Positions 1 through 8,898 of a stretch of DNA of 64,000 nucleotides are shown piece by piece. This stretch comes from Fontibacillus panacisegetis. Its GTDB lineage: Bacteria; Bacillota; Bacilli; Paenibacillales; Paenibacillaceae. A model generated the notes under the pieces. It saw nothing but the letters and a program-made list of their open reading frames with translations, was not told the DNA's origin and searched no databases. The stretch is taken from NCBI RefSeq assembly GCF_900102215.1, contig NZ_FNBG01000001.1, positions 310,001 through 374,000 of the forward strand. The letters run 5' to 3'. Made by a program: the position numbers and the translations under genes. Position 1 is the first letter of the stretch, and every line of letters starts with the position of its first letter.

Positions 1-1
1 G

Positions 2-937
2 TTTGAAGGACAAGGCCCGCTCGCCAATGACTTTGATAAGATTCACGGTGATTTATATATCGGGCAAGAGAGCTGGGAAAAAGCAGAACGGGTTCTGATT
101 GAAGAGTCAGCAGATCTTGCTATTCAAAAAGCGGGCTTAACCAAAGAGGCAGTCCAGTTTTATTTTGGCGGCGATCTAATGAACCAAATCATTAGCAGCA
201 GCTTTGCGGCGCGTTCATTGAGCATTCCGTATTTCGGGCTGTTCGGAGCCTGCTCAACTTCTATGGAGAGCCTCTCGTTAGCTTCTTTTATAGTAAATTA
301 TGGTGGTGCGAAATACGCATTAGCCGGAACTTGTAGCCACAACGCCAGTGTAGAAAAGCAGTTCCGTTATCCTACAGAATACGGATCTCAAAAACCACCA
401 ACAGCTCAATTCACCGTTACTGGTTCTGGTTCTGCCATCATATCGCTAGAAGGCGATGGCCCCAGGGTTACTTCTGCAACCATCGGTAAAGTCATCGATA
501 TGGGAATAACCGATCCATTTAATATGGGGGCTGCAATGGCCCCTGCTGCAGTTGATACTATTCAAGCACATTTTCGTGATATGCAAATCGATCCCTCCTA
601 TTATGATCTTATTGTGACAGGTGACTTGTCGAAGGTTGGTTATGATATAGCTAATGAGCTGTTCGAGCGTCATAAATTTCCGATCAGGCAAACCACCTAT
701 AAAGACTGCGGTATGATGATTTATGACTATAACAAGCAAAAGGTTCAAGCCGGGGCTAGTGGCTGTGGTTGCTCCGCTGTCGTCACCTATGGGCATCTAC
801 TGAATCAACTGCGAAAAGGTGACTTAAAGCGGATTTTGGTCGTTGCCACTGGTGCGCTGCTATCTCCACTTTCTTTTCAGCAAGGCGAGAGCATCCCATG
901 TATTGCCCACGCGGTTTCCATTGAAAGTGGCGAATAA
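2..937 (+). CDS. spoVAD: Stage V sporulation protein AD (5' end outside window)
   Basis: The frame is open from base 2 to TAA at 935-937 and gives about 311 residues; SpoVAD is usually about 338, so roughly 27 N-terminal residues lie off the window. The protein has a thiolase/KAS-III-like fold, with segments such as YFGGDLMNQI, FGACSTSMES and GSGSAIISLEG. SpoVAD binds dipicolinic acid and acts in the SpoVA channel that loads Ca-DPA into the forespore. The Cys of the thiolase-like ACST motif is present. An ATG at 179 lies inside the protein and is not the start. A hairpin follows the stop codon. Family assignment is confident; operon partners are outside the window. Confidence 0.93.
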   Translation, partial: FEGQGPLANDFDKIHGDLYIGQESWEKAERVLIEESADLAIQKAGLTKEAVQFYFGGDLMNQIISSSFAARSLSIPYFGLFGACSTSMESLSLASFIVNYGGAKYALAGTCSHNASVEKQFRYPTEYGSQKPPTAQFTVTGSGSAIISLEGDGPRVTSATIGKVIDMGITDPFNMGAAMAPAAVDTIQAHFRDMQIDPSYYDLIVTGDLSKVGYDIANELFERHKFPIRQTTYKDCGMMIYDYNKQKVQAGASGCGCSAVVTYGHLLNQLRKGDLKRILVVATGALLSPLSFQQGESIPCIAHAVSIESGE

Positions 938-944
938 TGAAATA

Positions 945-971
945 AACCACTGGAGATCATCTCTGGTGGTT
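945..971 (+). terminator. Probable terminator after spoVAD
   Basis: A 12-bp stem (AACCACTGGAGA / TCTCTGGTGGTT, two G-T pairs) with a short loop lies 8 bp after the spoVAD stop. The T-run is weak (TTCTT), so termination strength is uncertain. Confidence 0.55.
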
Positions 972-1021
972 CTTACTCGTAGACAAACTGAGGAACAGAA
1001 TGCACGTACCAGCATTTAATC

Positions 1022-1068
1022 AAAAAAGGTAGACATTCTGGAGCCTAACTTCCTCCAAAAGTCTACCT
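1022..1068 (-). terminator. Rho-independent terminator of the pduL-like gene
   Basis: AGGTAGAC and GTCTACCT form the outer stem, with inner CTGGAG/CTCCA pairing. On the minus strand the stem is followed by TTTTTT. It lies just past the stop codon of the gene ending at 1085. Confidence 0.75.
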
Positions 1069-1084
1069 TATTTATAAGCTTATT

Positions 1085-1657
1085 CTACTCTACAATTTCA
1101 GCTGTATCGCCAGTTTTAGCTCCAGCTGCATTTGCTTCATCTGTATCAATGTGCATGTCCAAAGCAAAATTATCAGATACACGTGCAATTACGTTCTCAA
1201 GAACCAGACCACGTTCTCCACCAAGGCGAACTTTCAGAAGGTCCTTGTCTTTAATGCCCCATTGATCTGCATCAGAAGTGTGGAAATGAATGTGTCTCGC
1301 AGCTACGATTACGCCCTCTTGAAGCTCAACTTCGCCAGCAGGACCTTTCACTGTGATGCCAGGAGTTCCATCTATGCTGCCAGATTCGCGAACTGGAGCC
1401 TTAACGCCGATTGCGAAAGAATCCGTACGGGAAATTTCCAATTGGGAAGCTGGGCGAGCTGGACCCAAAATACGAACTTTTGCGAATTCACCTTTAGGAC
1501 CAACTACAGCAACCGTTTCGTTAGCTGCAAATTGCCCTGGTTGAGACAATGGTTTGAACTCTGTCAATTGATAACCTTGTCCAAACAAAGCCTCGATATG
1601 TTCTTGTGTTAAATGAATATGACGCGCAGAAACGCCGACAGGTACCGTCTTGCTCAT
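1085..1657 (-). CDS. pduL: Phosphate propanoyltransferase (PduL family)
   Basis: A 190-residue protein of the PduL phosphotransacylase family, which transfers acyl groups between CoA and phosphate. It contains two copies of the family's metal-site motif, SARHIHL near residue 10 and AARHIHFHTSDA near residue 120, plus LGPARPASQLEIS and GIKAPVRESGS-like segments. The start is ATG 1657, preceded by GAGGAG; an upstream in-frame ATG at 1720 lacks a ribosome binding site. There are no microcompartment genes nearby, so this is probably a stand-alone acetate or propionate metabolism enzyme. Terminators flank it on both sides, making it a single-gene unit. It marks the chromosomal edge of the cassette array. 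Confidence 0.88.
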   Translation of the reverse strand: MSKTVPVGVSARHIHLTQEHIEALFGQGYQLTEFKPLSQPGQFAANETVAVVGPKGEFAKVRILGPARPASQLEISRTDSFAIGVKAPVRESGSIDGTPGITVKGPAGEVELQEGVIVAARHIHFHTSDADQWGIKDKDLLKVRLGGERGLVLENVIARVSDNFALDMHIDTDEANAAGAKTGDTAEIVE

Positions 1658-1736
1658 TGTGTAAACACTCCTCGTATATTCTCTATGTCGATGACGATTC
1701 ACATCTACCTTATTATACACCTAATCCGGACAAAAA

Positions 1737-1769
1737 TAAAAAGATGTCCTCAATCCGTGGACATCTTTT
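1737..1769 (-). terminator. Strong, possibly bidirectional terminator at the distal end of the array
   Basis: AAAAAGATGTCC and GGACATCTTTTT form a perfect 12-bp stem with a 9-nt loop and A/T tracts on both sides. It would stop minus-strand transcription from the cassette array before pduL. Confidence 0.85.
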
Positions 1770-1816
1770 TATTGTATATCTCTGTTTTGCAACAGGATTG
1801 TCATAAAAAATATTGA

Positions 1817-2254
1817 TCACCCCCTGAATTTTTTTACAAATCTATAACCATTAATCTTGAATCCCATCTTCTTGTAAAATTCATGGGCATCCACTCGATC
1901 TTCTTTTATCCCGCTTGTTAATGAAAGCCCATCAGCACCCTTGTCCTTTGCCCAGCTCTCAACAAATCTTATCAATTCTTTTCCAACACCCTGTCCTCGA
2001 TAATGTTTTTTGGTTACAAAACAAGTAATCTGAGTGTGTACACCATCAGCTTCATAGTAATATACCAAGCGAACTCCGATCATCCCTATAACTTGCTCTT
2101 CTAATGTTGCAACAAACGTATAGTAAGACGTGTTTTCTTCTATTGCTTTGATTCTTGATCGCATACTATTAATTTCCGAGGGATACCCTAAATCAGCCAT
2201 CAGTTCTGTCAGAGCTTCCAAATCATTTGAATGATATTCTCGAATAGAGATCAT
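1817..2254 (-). CDS. GNAT family N-acetyltransferase (terminal cassette)
   Basis: A 145-residue GNAT acetyltransferase. The acetyl-CoA loop is seen as KKHYRGQGVGKELIRFVESWA (R/QxxGxG/A), followed by the C-terminal DAHEFYKKMGFK motif typical of the fold. Substrate unknown. This is the last gene of the array: an attC-like site lies 10 bp upstream of its start (2265-2457), but none lies between its stop and the terminator at 1737-1769. It therefore looks like the fixed end of the array, or a cassette that lost its own site. Confidence 0.85.
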   Translation of the reverse strand: MISIREYHSNDLEALTELMADLGYPSEINSMRSRIKAIEENTSYYTFVATLEEQVIGMIGVRLVYYYEADGVHTQITCFVTKKHYRGQGVGKELIRFVESWAKDKGADGLSLTSGIKEDRVDAHEFYKKMGFKINGYRFVKKFRG

Positions 2255-2264
2255 AAGCTCCCTC

Positions 2265-2457
2265 CTAACGTTTTATGTATTTACGAAACGCTTTCAAGTC
2301 TATTCTTCTTCCCGAAATCATTACATATTTGTTTGGTTTTCATCTTTTCATCGTGCGTTCCCATTCTTCTTTCTCTAATTCATTAAACATCATTCTAGCC
2401 TTATACAGTATTCTACTGTTTCCAAGGGCGAATGCCCCAGTAGGCATGCTGTGTTAT
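2265..2457 (-). repeat. attC-like site, hybrid arms
   Basis: The left box CCTAACG and right box GTGTTATA are present, with GGGCGAATGCCCC-like pairing inside. The left inner arm is TGTATTTACG but the right inner arm is AGGCATGC, so the inner boxes do not pair. The site looks like a chimera of two site types and is longer than the others. It overlaps the stop codon of the methyltransferase gene. Confidence 0.7.
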
Positions 2458-3065
2458 AACTGTCTCGGTTTCGCCCAAATAAGATGAACCATATTAAGCC
2501 AGTAGCTTTCCACTTTATCGATTTGGATACCTGACTCTTCGATTAGCCCAAGAATGTCCCTAGTATAGTGGCATCCATAAACACGATATAAAAGTGGGTT
2601 AAAGGCTTTTAGGATAGTGTTAGCGATAAGGTTAGAACTGATCCCATGCTCCATGAACAGGATTTTCCCGTCTGGTTTACACCATCGGTTGATTTTATCC
2701 AACACCATTAGAGGATCGTTATAACTGCAAAATGATAATGTTGAAACAATTGTATCGAATGATTGATCAGGAAAGTTCATTTCTTCAATATCAGAACAAA
2801 TAAAATCTACATTAAGGCGATGTTCTTTTGCTGCCCGTTGTGCTTTTTCAATCATCGCTTCACTAAAGTCAGTTGCGGTAATCTTTACTTCCAGAGGATA
2901 GAATGGAAAATTAGCACCAGTCCCTACTGCAAGTTCAAGCACCTCGCCCTTAGTATGACTTAAAAGATTCTGACGCCAACGTTTTTGTTTAGCATCTTCT
3001 CTTTTTTTATCATATTGGGTTGCTTGCCTATCAAAAATACTTATTAACTTCTGTTTCTCCACCAA
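2454..3065 (-). CDS. Class I SAM-dependent methyltransferase
   Basis: A 203-residue methyltransferase of the ubiE/phospholipid-methyltransferase-like type. SAM motif I is VLELAVGTGANF near residue 40, followed by the acidic ITATDFS (motif II), FDTIVSTLSFCSY (motif IV) and a GKILFMEHG segment (post-motif). Substrate unknown. The stop codon lies inside the right box of the attC-like site, giving a typical cassette layout of gene followed by site. ATG 3065 is preceded by a purine-rich GGTGGGAGA. Confidence 0.85.
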   Translation of the reverse strand: MVEKQKLISIFDRQATQYDKKREDAKQKRWRQNLLSHTKGEVLELAVGTGANFPFYPLEVKITATDFSEAMIEKAQRAAKEHRLNVDFICSDIEEMNFPDQSFDTIVSTLSFCSYNDPLMVLDKINRWCKPDGKILFMEHGISSNLIANTILKAFNPLLYRVYGCHYTRDILGLIEESGIQIDKVESYWLNMVHLIWAKPRQL

Positions 3066-3115
3066 TCTCCCACCTTACGATCTATGATATGGTTTTTACG
3101 ATTTATACTGATTTC

Positions 3116-3280
3116 CTATAACGTTACTGTATTCACGACGCTGAGAGGCTTAAGGCAGCAAAGCTGCGGGTCCGACGGACTTAGCCTTGCAGGTGTGTCC
3201 GCATGAGTCCACTTCACTGCCATTTGCCTCGTGCGGGCCAAGGAGCCTCCAGACTCCGCAGCGTGAATATATAGTTAGGT
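3116..3280 (-). repeat. attC-like site, GAGAGGCTTAAG family
   Basis: The left part TATAACGTTACTGTATTCACG and right part GCGTGAATATATAGTTAGGT pair through TATTCACG/CGTGAATA. The right core reads ACCTAAC on the coding strand. The inner stem GGCAGCAAAGCTGC and GACGGACTTAGCC match the long site family seen at 21.5, 35.4 and 36.7 kb. Confidence 0.85.
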
Positions 3281-3375
3281 GATGCTTCCATGTTCCTCGA
3301 AAATATGTACAATCCTTGTTTAATGATAATAATCCAATAATAAAATCTTTAACAAAAAGCCTATCAGAATCATCA

Positions 3376-4239
3376 CTACATTGATCTTTTAGTCATTCTC
3401 GCAAATCTAGGGCCTGCTTGAAACCCTGCTTTCTTATAAAGTATTTCTGCATAATTTCCGACAGTAACACATAATTTTACAACCTCTGTGTAATCGCTCG
3501 CAGACTTTTTTATGTAATTTAGCATGAACTCGGCAATTCCTTTGTTCCTATATTGAGGAACAATACATAATTCCCCGATTTCTGCAAATCCTAATGGCAT
3601 GTTTTCACTGATACCAGCTATACAAAGTCCAACGATTTCTTGGTTCTGTTCATTTACGACATGTATCGAAAGATTCCTATGTTTGTAAACTTGCAAAAGA
3701 TATGATAAATCCTCCATTATCTTCTCATCATTGGGAACACCAAAGATCTCGTAGTCAATTCCTCCACGGTATCCTTCCTTCATTACCTCTTTAATTTTTG
3801 TTATGTCAAAAGAATCGTCCAACATATAAAGAGAAAATCCATTTGTAATAACCGGCTTTTTACTTGCATCCGTAGGACAGCACATTACCTGTCGAATTAC
3901 ATTTACTTTAAAACCTGATGACAGCAGTATATTTCCATCATCTTGCAGAACTCCGTTGATATTTCTTATTTCTTCGCAACAGTTTAATAATATCCTCCAC
4001 ATTAGTTGTCGATCTGAAAATGGAGGAATTATAAATGGAAACATTAAAGTATCATTAATCTTTACCACCCCTCCAATCCTATCATTGTCACACATTATCC
4101 AAAAACATTGATCTGTAAACTTCGTATCATCCAAACGAGTATTCCAGTCATACCACATCTCAATATCAGAGTTAGAATAAATAACTTGATGAACTGCAAA
4201 TATATTTTTTTCTGCCTGCTCTAATCTATATTGTTTCAT
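3376..4239 (-). CDS. GNAT acetyltransferase with N-terminal extension
   Basis: A 287-residue protein. The C-terminal half (residues about 165-285) is a GNAT domain with EIGELCIVPQYRNKGIAEFML as the acetyl-CoA pyrophosphate loop and NYAEILYKKAGF as the terminal motif. The N-terminal half resembles a second, degenerate acetyltransferase-like lobe (GGVVKINDTLMFPF). Substrate unknown. Its attC-like site follows at 3116-3280. No site is recognisable upstream before the next gene; 4240-4463 holds only a possible decayed core (CACATAACA near 4283). Confidence 0.8.
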   Translation of the reverse strand: MKQYRLEQAEKNIFAVHQVIYSNSDIEMWYDWNTRLDDTKFTDQCFWIMCDNDRIGGVVKINDTLMFPFIIPPFSDRQLMWRILLNCCEEIRNINGVLQDDGNILLSSGFKVNVIRQVMCCPTDASKKPVITNGFSLYMLDDSFDITKIKEVMKEGYRGGIDYEIFGVPNDEKIMEDLSYLLQVYKHRNLSIHVVNEQNQEIVGLCIAGISENMPLGFAEIGELCIVPQYRNKGIAEFMLNYIKKSASDYTEVVKLCVTVGNYAEILYKKAGFQAGPRFARMTKRSM

Positions 4240-4463
4240 AATGTTGCACCTTACAGATTCAATTTGTTCTTACGGAAGTTTCACATAACAAAAGTATCTC
4301 CACACTTAAGACCACTAGTATTGGATTTTCTTCTATTGAAGCTCTCAATACTTATTTATGTACTACAACAAAATTAATTAACGCCTTCTTCAGATAATTC
4401 TTTCTAAAGAAGGCGCCAATGTAATTAAGGAAGCTTAATTTTGTCCAATAATTCTTCTTCCTT

Positions 4464-4817
4464 CTACTTTTTATTCTGCACTAATCCAAACCCGATGCCA
4501 ACAGGATCAACCAGGTATGCCAAGAAATAATCATCAAATTCCATCTTTCCTCTTACAACCTGCGCTCCAGCTTCTGTAGATTTACTAATCGCGTCATCGA
4601 TATTGTCAACTTCAATTTGTATTCTAGTTCCATGTGGATAATCATGTGGCCCTAATGCTATTCCTCCATTAATTCCTGGTTTATCATCACTCCCAGTGGT
4701 AACCGCATGATATCCCCAATTAGGTTCACCAACATGCCATCCAAAAACTGATGAATAAAAACTTGCAGATCGTTCTGGGTCCTGACTACTCATTTCAAAT
4801 AAAATAACACGAGCCAC
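4464..4817 (-). CDS. VOC/glyoxalase family protein
   Basis: A 117-residue protein with one vicinal-oxygen-chelate domain (two beta-alpha-beta-beta-beta modules): ILFEMSSQDPERSASFYSSVFGW at the N-terminus and VDPVGIGFGLVQ at the C-terminus. VOC members include glyoxalases, dioxygenases and antibiotic-binding proteins. The metal ligands are not complete enough to assign a reaction. It sits in the site-poor part of the array. Confidence 0.8.
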   Translation of the reverse strand: MARVILFEMSSQDPERSASFYSSVFGWHVGEPNWGYHAVTTGSDDKPGINGGIALGPHDYPHGTRIQIEVDNIDDAISKSTEAGAQVVRGKMEFDDYFLAYLVDPVGIGFGLVQNKK

Positions 4818-4925
4818 GCCGGAAAACCTCCCATATATGGAATTGTATACCTCTAAATAATAGCGAATATTTGTTCTTATGTAAATATTTTTCTAATTGG
4901 ACTAAGTTCAAAATATAATGCTAAC

Positions 4926-5357
4926 TCACTCTTTAATTACATTCTCTAATCTCATATAAATACTTCTTTCAGTAAATCCTAACGATTTCCAAAATCTATA
5001 TCCTCTTTCATTCCAAAACATAACTTCAATATCCAGTTCCTGCGTATTTAAAAAATCAGTCAATTTATTTAAGGCTAACTTCCCGTATCCTTGGCGTCTA
5101 TTTTCTCTGCAAATAAAAAATTGCCTTAAATATAACGGTTTTCTTTCATGATCAACAAGAGCATAACCTTTTATATCGTTCTGCTCTAGAAAGAAATAAG
5201 CCTTATATCCCGTACTCATGAATGACTTCATTCTTTCTTTCAATTGCTCCAGATTCATCTTGTTATCATGCTCTTCATCTTCAATGAGCTGTTTGTTTAA
5301 AGAAGCAAGCTGCTCTAAGTCCTCATGATTACAAATACGGACGAATAAGTCGTTCAT
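4926..5357 (-). CDS. GNAT family N-acetyltransferase
   Basis: A 143-residue GNAT protein. The acetyl-CoA loop is ENRRQGYGKLALNKL and the C-terminal part has MFWNERGYRFWKSLGFTER. The start ATG 5357 follows GGAGGTGAG. Substrate unknown. No attC-like site adjoins it; the gap to the next gene is 42 bp. Confidence 0.85.
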   Translation of the reverse strand: MNDLFVRICNHEDLEQLASLNKQLIEDEEHDNKMNLEQLKERMKSFMSTGYKAYFFLEQNDIKGYALVDHERKPLYLRQFFICRENRRQGYGKLALNKLTDFLNTQELDIEVMFWNERGYRFWKSLGFTERSIYMRLENVIKE

Positions 5358-5399
5358 AGTCTCACCTCCGCTAGCTTTAAGTAATACAATTATCCCCTT

Positions 5400-5822
5400 C
5401 TAAACGATTGTCGCACAGTATCCTGTTTCTTTACCTTTTTGAACTGCCTGGATATACCCTTCAAAGTAATAAGGTATATTATCTTCTTGGCCATTTAGAA
5501 TTCTTCCTTTTACTTTGTCAAAAGCTAATATTGAAATCGAAAAATTGGGTTCACCAGTAACAAGCACGGGCTGTTTTCTTTCTGTTATCCAATAATACTT
5601 CCCACCATAATTCCTTCTCGCTACTTCAAAAATATAACAACCTGCCATAGAAGAGACTGAGTCCAAATTATCTTCATCCAGTTCAAAATCACATAATTCA
5701 TCTAAAATATCATCAACACAACATAAGCTTTCAATGCTAAAATCAAGTTTGCCTTTATCCGCAAAGTTATTTGTGAAGCTTTCTGCTGTAAAAATTACAT
5801 CTTGTTCTAATCTGCTTTGCAT
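5400..5822 (-). CDS. Hypothetical protein, 140 aa
   Basis: Not recognised. It is soluble and acidic, with a CCVDDILDELCDFELDEDNLDS stretch near residue 35 and a beta-rich C-terminal half (YYFEGYIQAVQKGKETGYCATIV). There is no signal peptide or membrane segment. AAGGAG lies 8-10 bp before the ATG. It might be a small immunity-type or regulatory protein, but nothing in the sequence shows this. Confidence 0.6.
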   Translation of the reverse strand: MQSRLEQDVIFTAESFTNNFADKGKLDFSIESLCCVDDILDELCDFELDEDNLDSVSSMAGCYIFEVARRNYGGKYYWITERKQPVLVTGEPNFSISILAFDKVKGRILNGQEDNIPYYFEGYIQAVQKGKETGYCATIV

Positions 5823-5843
5823 AAATTTCTCCTTGGCATTTAT

Positions 5844-5969
5844 TTAGTGGTCACCATCTAAAAATGTTATTGCAATATCGCTACCTTCTTCCATATTTTT
5901 TGCAGGACCTGATAAATATGCTGCCTGCAAATTATATCTATCATTTAGACCGTCAAGTTGAATCCATGC
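5844..5969 (-). pseudogene. Possible C-terminal gene remnant, 41 codons
   Basis: An open frame without a start codon encodes a plausible protein tail (AWIQLDGLNDRYNLQAAYLS...FLDGDH) that ends in TAA just upstream of the 140-aa gene. A stop lies directly before it. It looks like the end of a lost gene in a 260-bp stretch that otherwise shows nothing. Confidence 0.3.
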
Positions 5970-6086
5970 TTATTGATAGAACAAGACAAACTAACCCTGA
6001 AATTTTCTCTAGCCTTGTTTAAAATTGTATCTCAAACTAATCTTTTATATACTGGATTTAATTTGAGCAAGGAGTTGTTATAAAAA

Positions 6087-6755
6087 ATGAATGTTGAAAA
6101 AAGAAGCGCGCTAATCGTTGGTGCCACTGGTCTGGTAGGAAATGAGCTTTTACATATTTTATTACAATCCGATACCTATGAACATATTAAAGTGTTGGTT
6201 CGCAAGCCGTTATCGATAAAACATGACAAGCTAACTCAAGTGGTAGTCAATTTTGATGAACTGAACAAGTATGAAGTTGAATTCAATGTACATGACGTAT
6301 TTTGCTGCCTTGGAACGACCATTAAGAAGGCGGGCTCTCAAGCTGCTTTTAAAAAAGTGGATTTCGAATATCCCATTCAAGCAGCGAAGTTGGCCAAAAA
6401 TCATGGTGCTCAGCAATTTCTTATTGTATCGGCCATAGGAGCGAATGCTCAATCAAACATTTTTTATAGCAGAGTAAAAGGTGAAGTTGAAGAGGCGTTA
6501 AAGCAAATACAGTTTGCCTCTTTACATATCTTTCGTCCCTCCTTGTTGCTTGGAAGCCGAAAAGAATTCCGTTTTGGAGAAAAAGCTGCGGCGATCATCA
6601 TCCCCATATTTTCACCATTATTAGCAGGAAAACTAAACAAATACAAACCCATTCAAGCCAAACAGGTTGCCCAAGCCATGGTTCAGAACGCGATTAAAAT
6701 CCGATCAGGAGAGTTTGAGTACGAATGGAAGCAAATGAGACATAATGATGTCTAG
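6087..6755 (+). CDS. NAD(P)-binding atypical SDR, HTATIP2/YwnB-like
   Basis: A 222-residue Rossmann protein beginning with ALIVGATGLVGNELL, a GxxGxxG nucleotide-binding loop near residue 11. It continues with HDVFCCLGTTIKKAGSQAAF, FLIVSAIGAN and a YSRVKGEVE segment carrying the Tyr/Lys pair of extended and atypical SDRs. This pattern fits the HTATIP2/YwnB group of putative oxidoreductases. It is one of few genes on the plus strand and so faces against the cassette direction. Physiological substrate unknown. Confidence 0.85.
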   Translation: MNVEKRSALIVGATGLVGNELLHILLQSDTYEHIKVLVRKPLSIKHDKLTQVVVNFDELNKYEVEFNVHDVFCCLGTTIKKAGSQAAFKKVDFEYPIQAAKLAKNHGAQQFLIVSAIGANAQSNIFYSRVKGEVEEALKQIQFASLHIFRPSLLLGSRKEFRFGEKAAAIIIPIFSPLLAGKLNKYKPIQAKQVAQAMVQNAIKIRSGEFEYEWKQMRHNDV

Positions 6756-6802
6756 TTTAGCATGATAGTATCATTGATGAGTATGTTTAGGAGGTAACCT
6801 CA

Positions 6803-7250
6803 ATGATACAGCCATTTTGGTGGACATGCAGTCGTACTATTTGGATATGATGATGAAACCGGGATTTTTTATGTAAGTGATAGAGATAACCATGACTATC
6901 CGATACGAATACCAAATGGTCAGATTGCAGAGAATTATCATGCTGTAAGCTATACAGAGCTTGCTATGGCGCGTAATAGCTCCTTTCGGCCGTTCCCCGC
7001 GAATAACAAATATCTTGAATTCGATTTCAGAGACTTTAAGGAATTTAACTCGGAATGCATTATTCATGCAATCAAAGATACCTGTAATTTTCAAGAGAAG
7101 TACTCAAGTGGGGCAAATTCGATAATGAAAAGGTTAAAAAAGCAGGTATAACAAACTATTTTCAAATCAGTAAAGATGGTGGCACAGGCGGTGGTATTTT
7201 CAGAAAAATGTATGGTCAGTTTTTAATTGAAGCCGATGCAATTCTCGTGA
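6803..7250 (+). pseudogene. Broken BtrH-N/DUF4872-type protein remnant
   Basis: Joined frames read GGHAVVLFGYDDETGIFYVSD, TELAMARNSSFRPFPANNK and, after a frameshift near 7100, an ISKDGGTGGGIFRKMYGQF segment. This order matches the C39-like N-terminal (BtrH) plus DUF4872 domains of butirosin-type acyltransferase relatives. A Shine-Dalgarno sequence and ATG (GGAGGTAACCTCAATG) remain at 6791-6805 but lie in another frame, so the first part is deleted. The tail overlaps the end of the arylamine acetyltransferase gene on the opposite strand. Confidence 0.65.
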
Positions 7251-8080
7251 ATTCGAATGACCTTCTTCCATATTTCGTCTTTTTCCAGCTTACTATATCG
7301 ATCCAATTTTTCACCAAATACATCCGCTAGTAGTTCAAACCACATGAATTTATTAGTTATTTCACTTTTTTGAATTCCATCAACAGTACGCTGACTAAAT
7401 ACGCATCCCCGAAGCTCATTGCTTCCTTTATTATGCCGGTTTTGGATGAGTAACAGATTGCCCCAAACTGAATCTGGTGATTTACTTAAAAATTCATGCT
7501 GTGATTTAAACTCTTCAACATCTCCCACAACCTCAGGATCAAAATCCACGCCTGCAAACGGAGCAATAGGATCATTTTCTAATCGCCAACCATTAGCTGC
7601 AACTTCAGATGGTCTGATTTTATATCTAAATGGGCCTTGCTCATATTCACCAACAATCATCGGGAGTGGGTCATAGGGCATATCGCCTAATCCAACATCG
7701 ACAATCCATCTTTGCTCCTTATGTATAACTGCATCCATCATAGTCACAGATACACCCAAATGATAAGAATCCATCCGTGGTTCTTTCCCTTTGGGCTGAA
7801 CTCCAGCCCTATGGAGTGACACGTTATACCCCAAGGATCGAAGAAGCACACTAAATGCACCATTTAAATGAAAGCAATATCCGCTGCCCTGATTTACAAT
7901 ATGTTGAACCGAGCTCTTAATATCGATTGGAGTTGGTTTTCCAGCAAAAATATCAATGGTATGCCAGGGTACTTTTTCAACGTGTGCTCTATGCATTTCA
8001 GACAGAAACTCTTTAGATGGTGTATCGATTTCCAGCCCTAGACGCTTCAAATAATCTTTTATTTCTTGTTTTGTCAGCAT
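7223..8080 (-). CDS. nat: Arylamine N-acetyltransferase
   Basis: Arylamine NAT transfers acetyl groups from acetyl-CoA to aromatic amines and hydrazines. The catalytic Cys lies in NQGSGYCFHLNGAF near residue 65, followed by the His in SYHLGVSV and the Asp in IVDVGLGDMPYDP, completing the Cys-His-Asp triad. I place the start at ATG 8080, preceded by AGAGGTG, giving 285 residues; a TTG start at 8119 would overlap the upstream gene further. The 16-bp overlap region with the peptidase gene upstream suggests co-transcription. No attC-like site is visible. Confidence 0.85.
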   Translation of the reverse strand: MLTKQEIKDYLKRLGLEIDTPSKEFLSEMHRAHVEKVPWHTIDIFAGKPTPIDIKSSVQHIVNQGSGYCFHLNGAFSVLLRSLGYNVSLHRAGVQPKGKEPRMDSYHLGVSVTMMDAVIHKEQRWIVDVGLGDMPYDPLPMIVGEYEQGPFRYKIRPSEVAANGWRLENDPIAPFAGVDFDPEVVGDVEEFKSQHEFLSKSPDSVWGNLLLIQNRHNKGSNELRGCVFSQRTVDGIQKSEITNKFMWFELLADVFGEKLDRYSKLEKDEIWKKVIRIHENCIGFN

Positions 8081-8096
8081 TCTTGCACCTCTGGTT

Positions 8097-8816
8097 TCAC
8101 TTGATACTAGCTGCTTCAATTTCTTTGTATAGTTTATTAAAAGACTCCCCTTTATTTAGTCCCGCAATTAGAGTATCTAGTCCTGATTTCCCTACGATCC
8201 TATACCATCTAGTTACTTCATTATTTGCTATCTTGTAGTTTTCGAGTACTCGTGTCGGTTCATAAAAAGTGCCTCTTTCACTAATTTCATGTAAACTATT
8301 TGAAACCACGTTCACATCGCTAATATATCTACTGTCAACTGTCGTCGCTAATCCTTCATTAAACCAAACGGGGACCTTTTCTATATCTCCTATTCTTTTC
8401 CTCAACTCAGCATGCACTAACTCATGGGCTATCACATCTTCGTTAAATCCACGCGGACCAATCACAATGTAATTTCCCCAATACATATAGTAAGTCTGAC
8501 CTGTTTGATTCTGTGCATAACGTTTTATAGCATCCGAGGATTGAACAAAGATGATAGTCGGATGAGCTTCAATCACATCAAAAACTTCTATGACCTTCTC
8601 TTGGGATTGCTCAAGATCCATCAAGATTTTGTTCTTAGTATTATCTGAAATGCTGGGTTCTACATAAACCTCAGAGCTAAGTTCCTCATAATCGGAAAAG
8701 CCTACAAACATCGCATTAACTGGTTGGGGTGATAACATATAATTCAAAACTAACACAATTAAAAAAAGACCGAGTGTTACAGCTATGATCGTAAGCTTCT
8801 TTCTTCTTTTGAACAT
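8097..8816 (-). CDS. Membrane-anchored zinc peptidase-like protein (gluzincin)
   Basis: A 239-residue protein. One transmembrane helix at residues 8-27 follows a basic MFKRRKK start, so the catalytic part is extracellular. The zinc motif HELVH is in EDVIAHELVHAELRKR near residue 135, and the downstream Glu is in VPVWFNEGLATTVDSR, as in the peptidase MA/M1-like clan. Substrate unknown. Confidence 0.8.
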   Translation of the reverse strand: MFKRRKKLTIIAVTLGLFLIVLVLNYMLSPQPVNAMFVGFSDYEELSSEVYVEPSISDNTKNKILMDLEQSQEKVIEVFDVIEAHPTIIFVQSSDAIKRYAQNQTGQTYYMYWGNYIVIGPRGFNEDVIAHELVHAELRKRIGDIEKVPVWFNEGLATTVDSRYISDVNVVSNSLHEISERGTFYEPTRVLENYKIANNEVTRWYRIVGKSGLDTLIAGLNKGESFNKLYKEIEAASIK

Positions 8817-8898
8817 AATAAGTTATTCCCTTCTTTCATTAAAAGATGATCGATGATTTTCAATTCATTTGGGCATAATCGCTTTGAGGTGATCCTAA

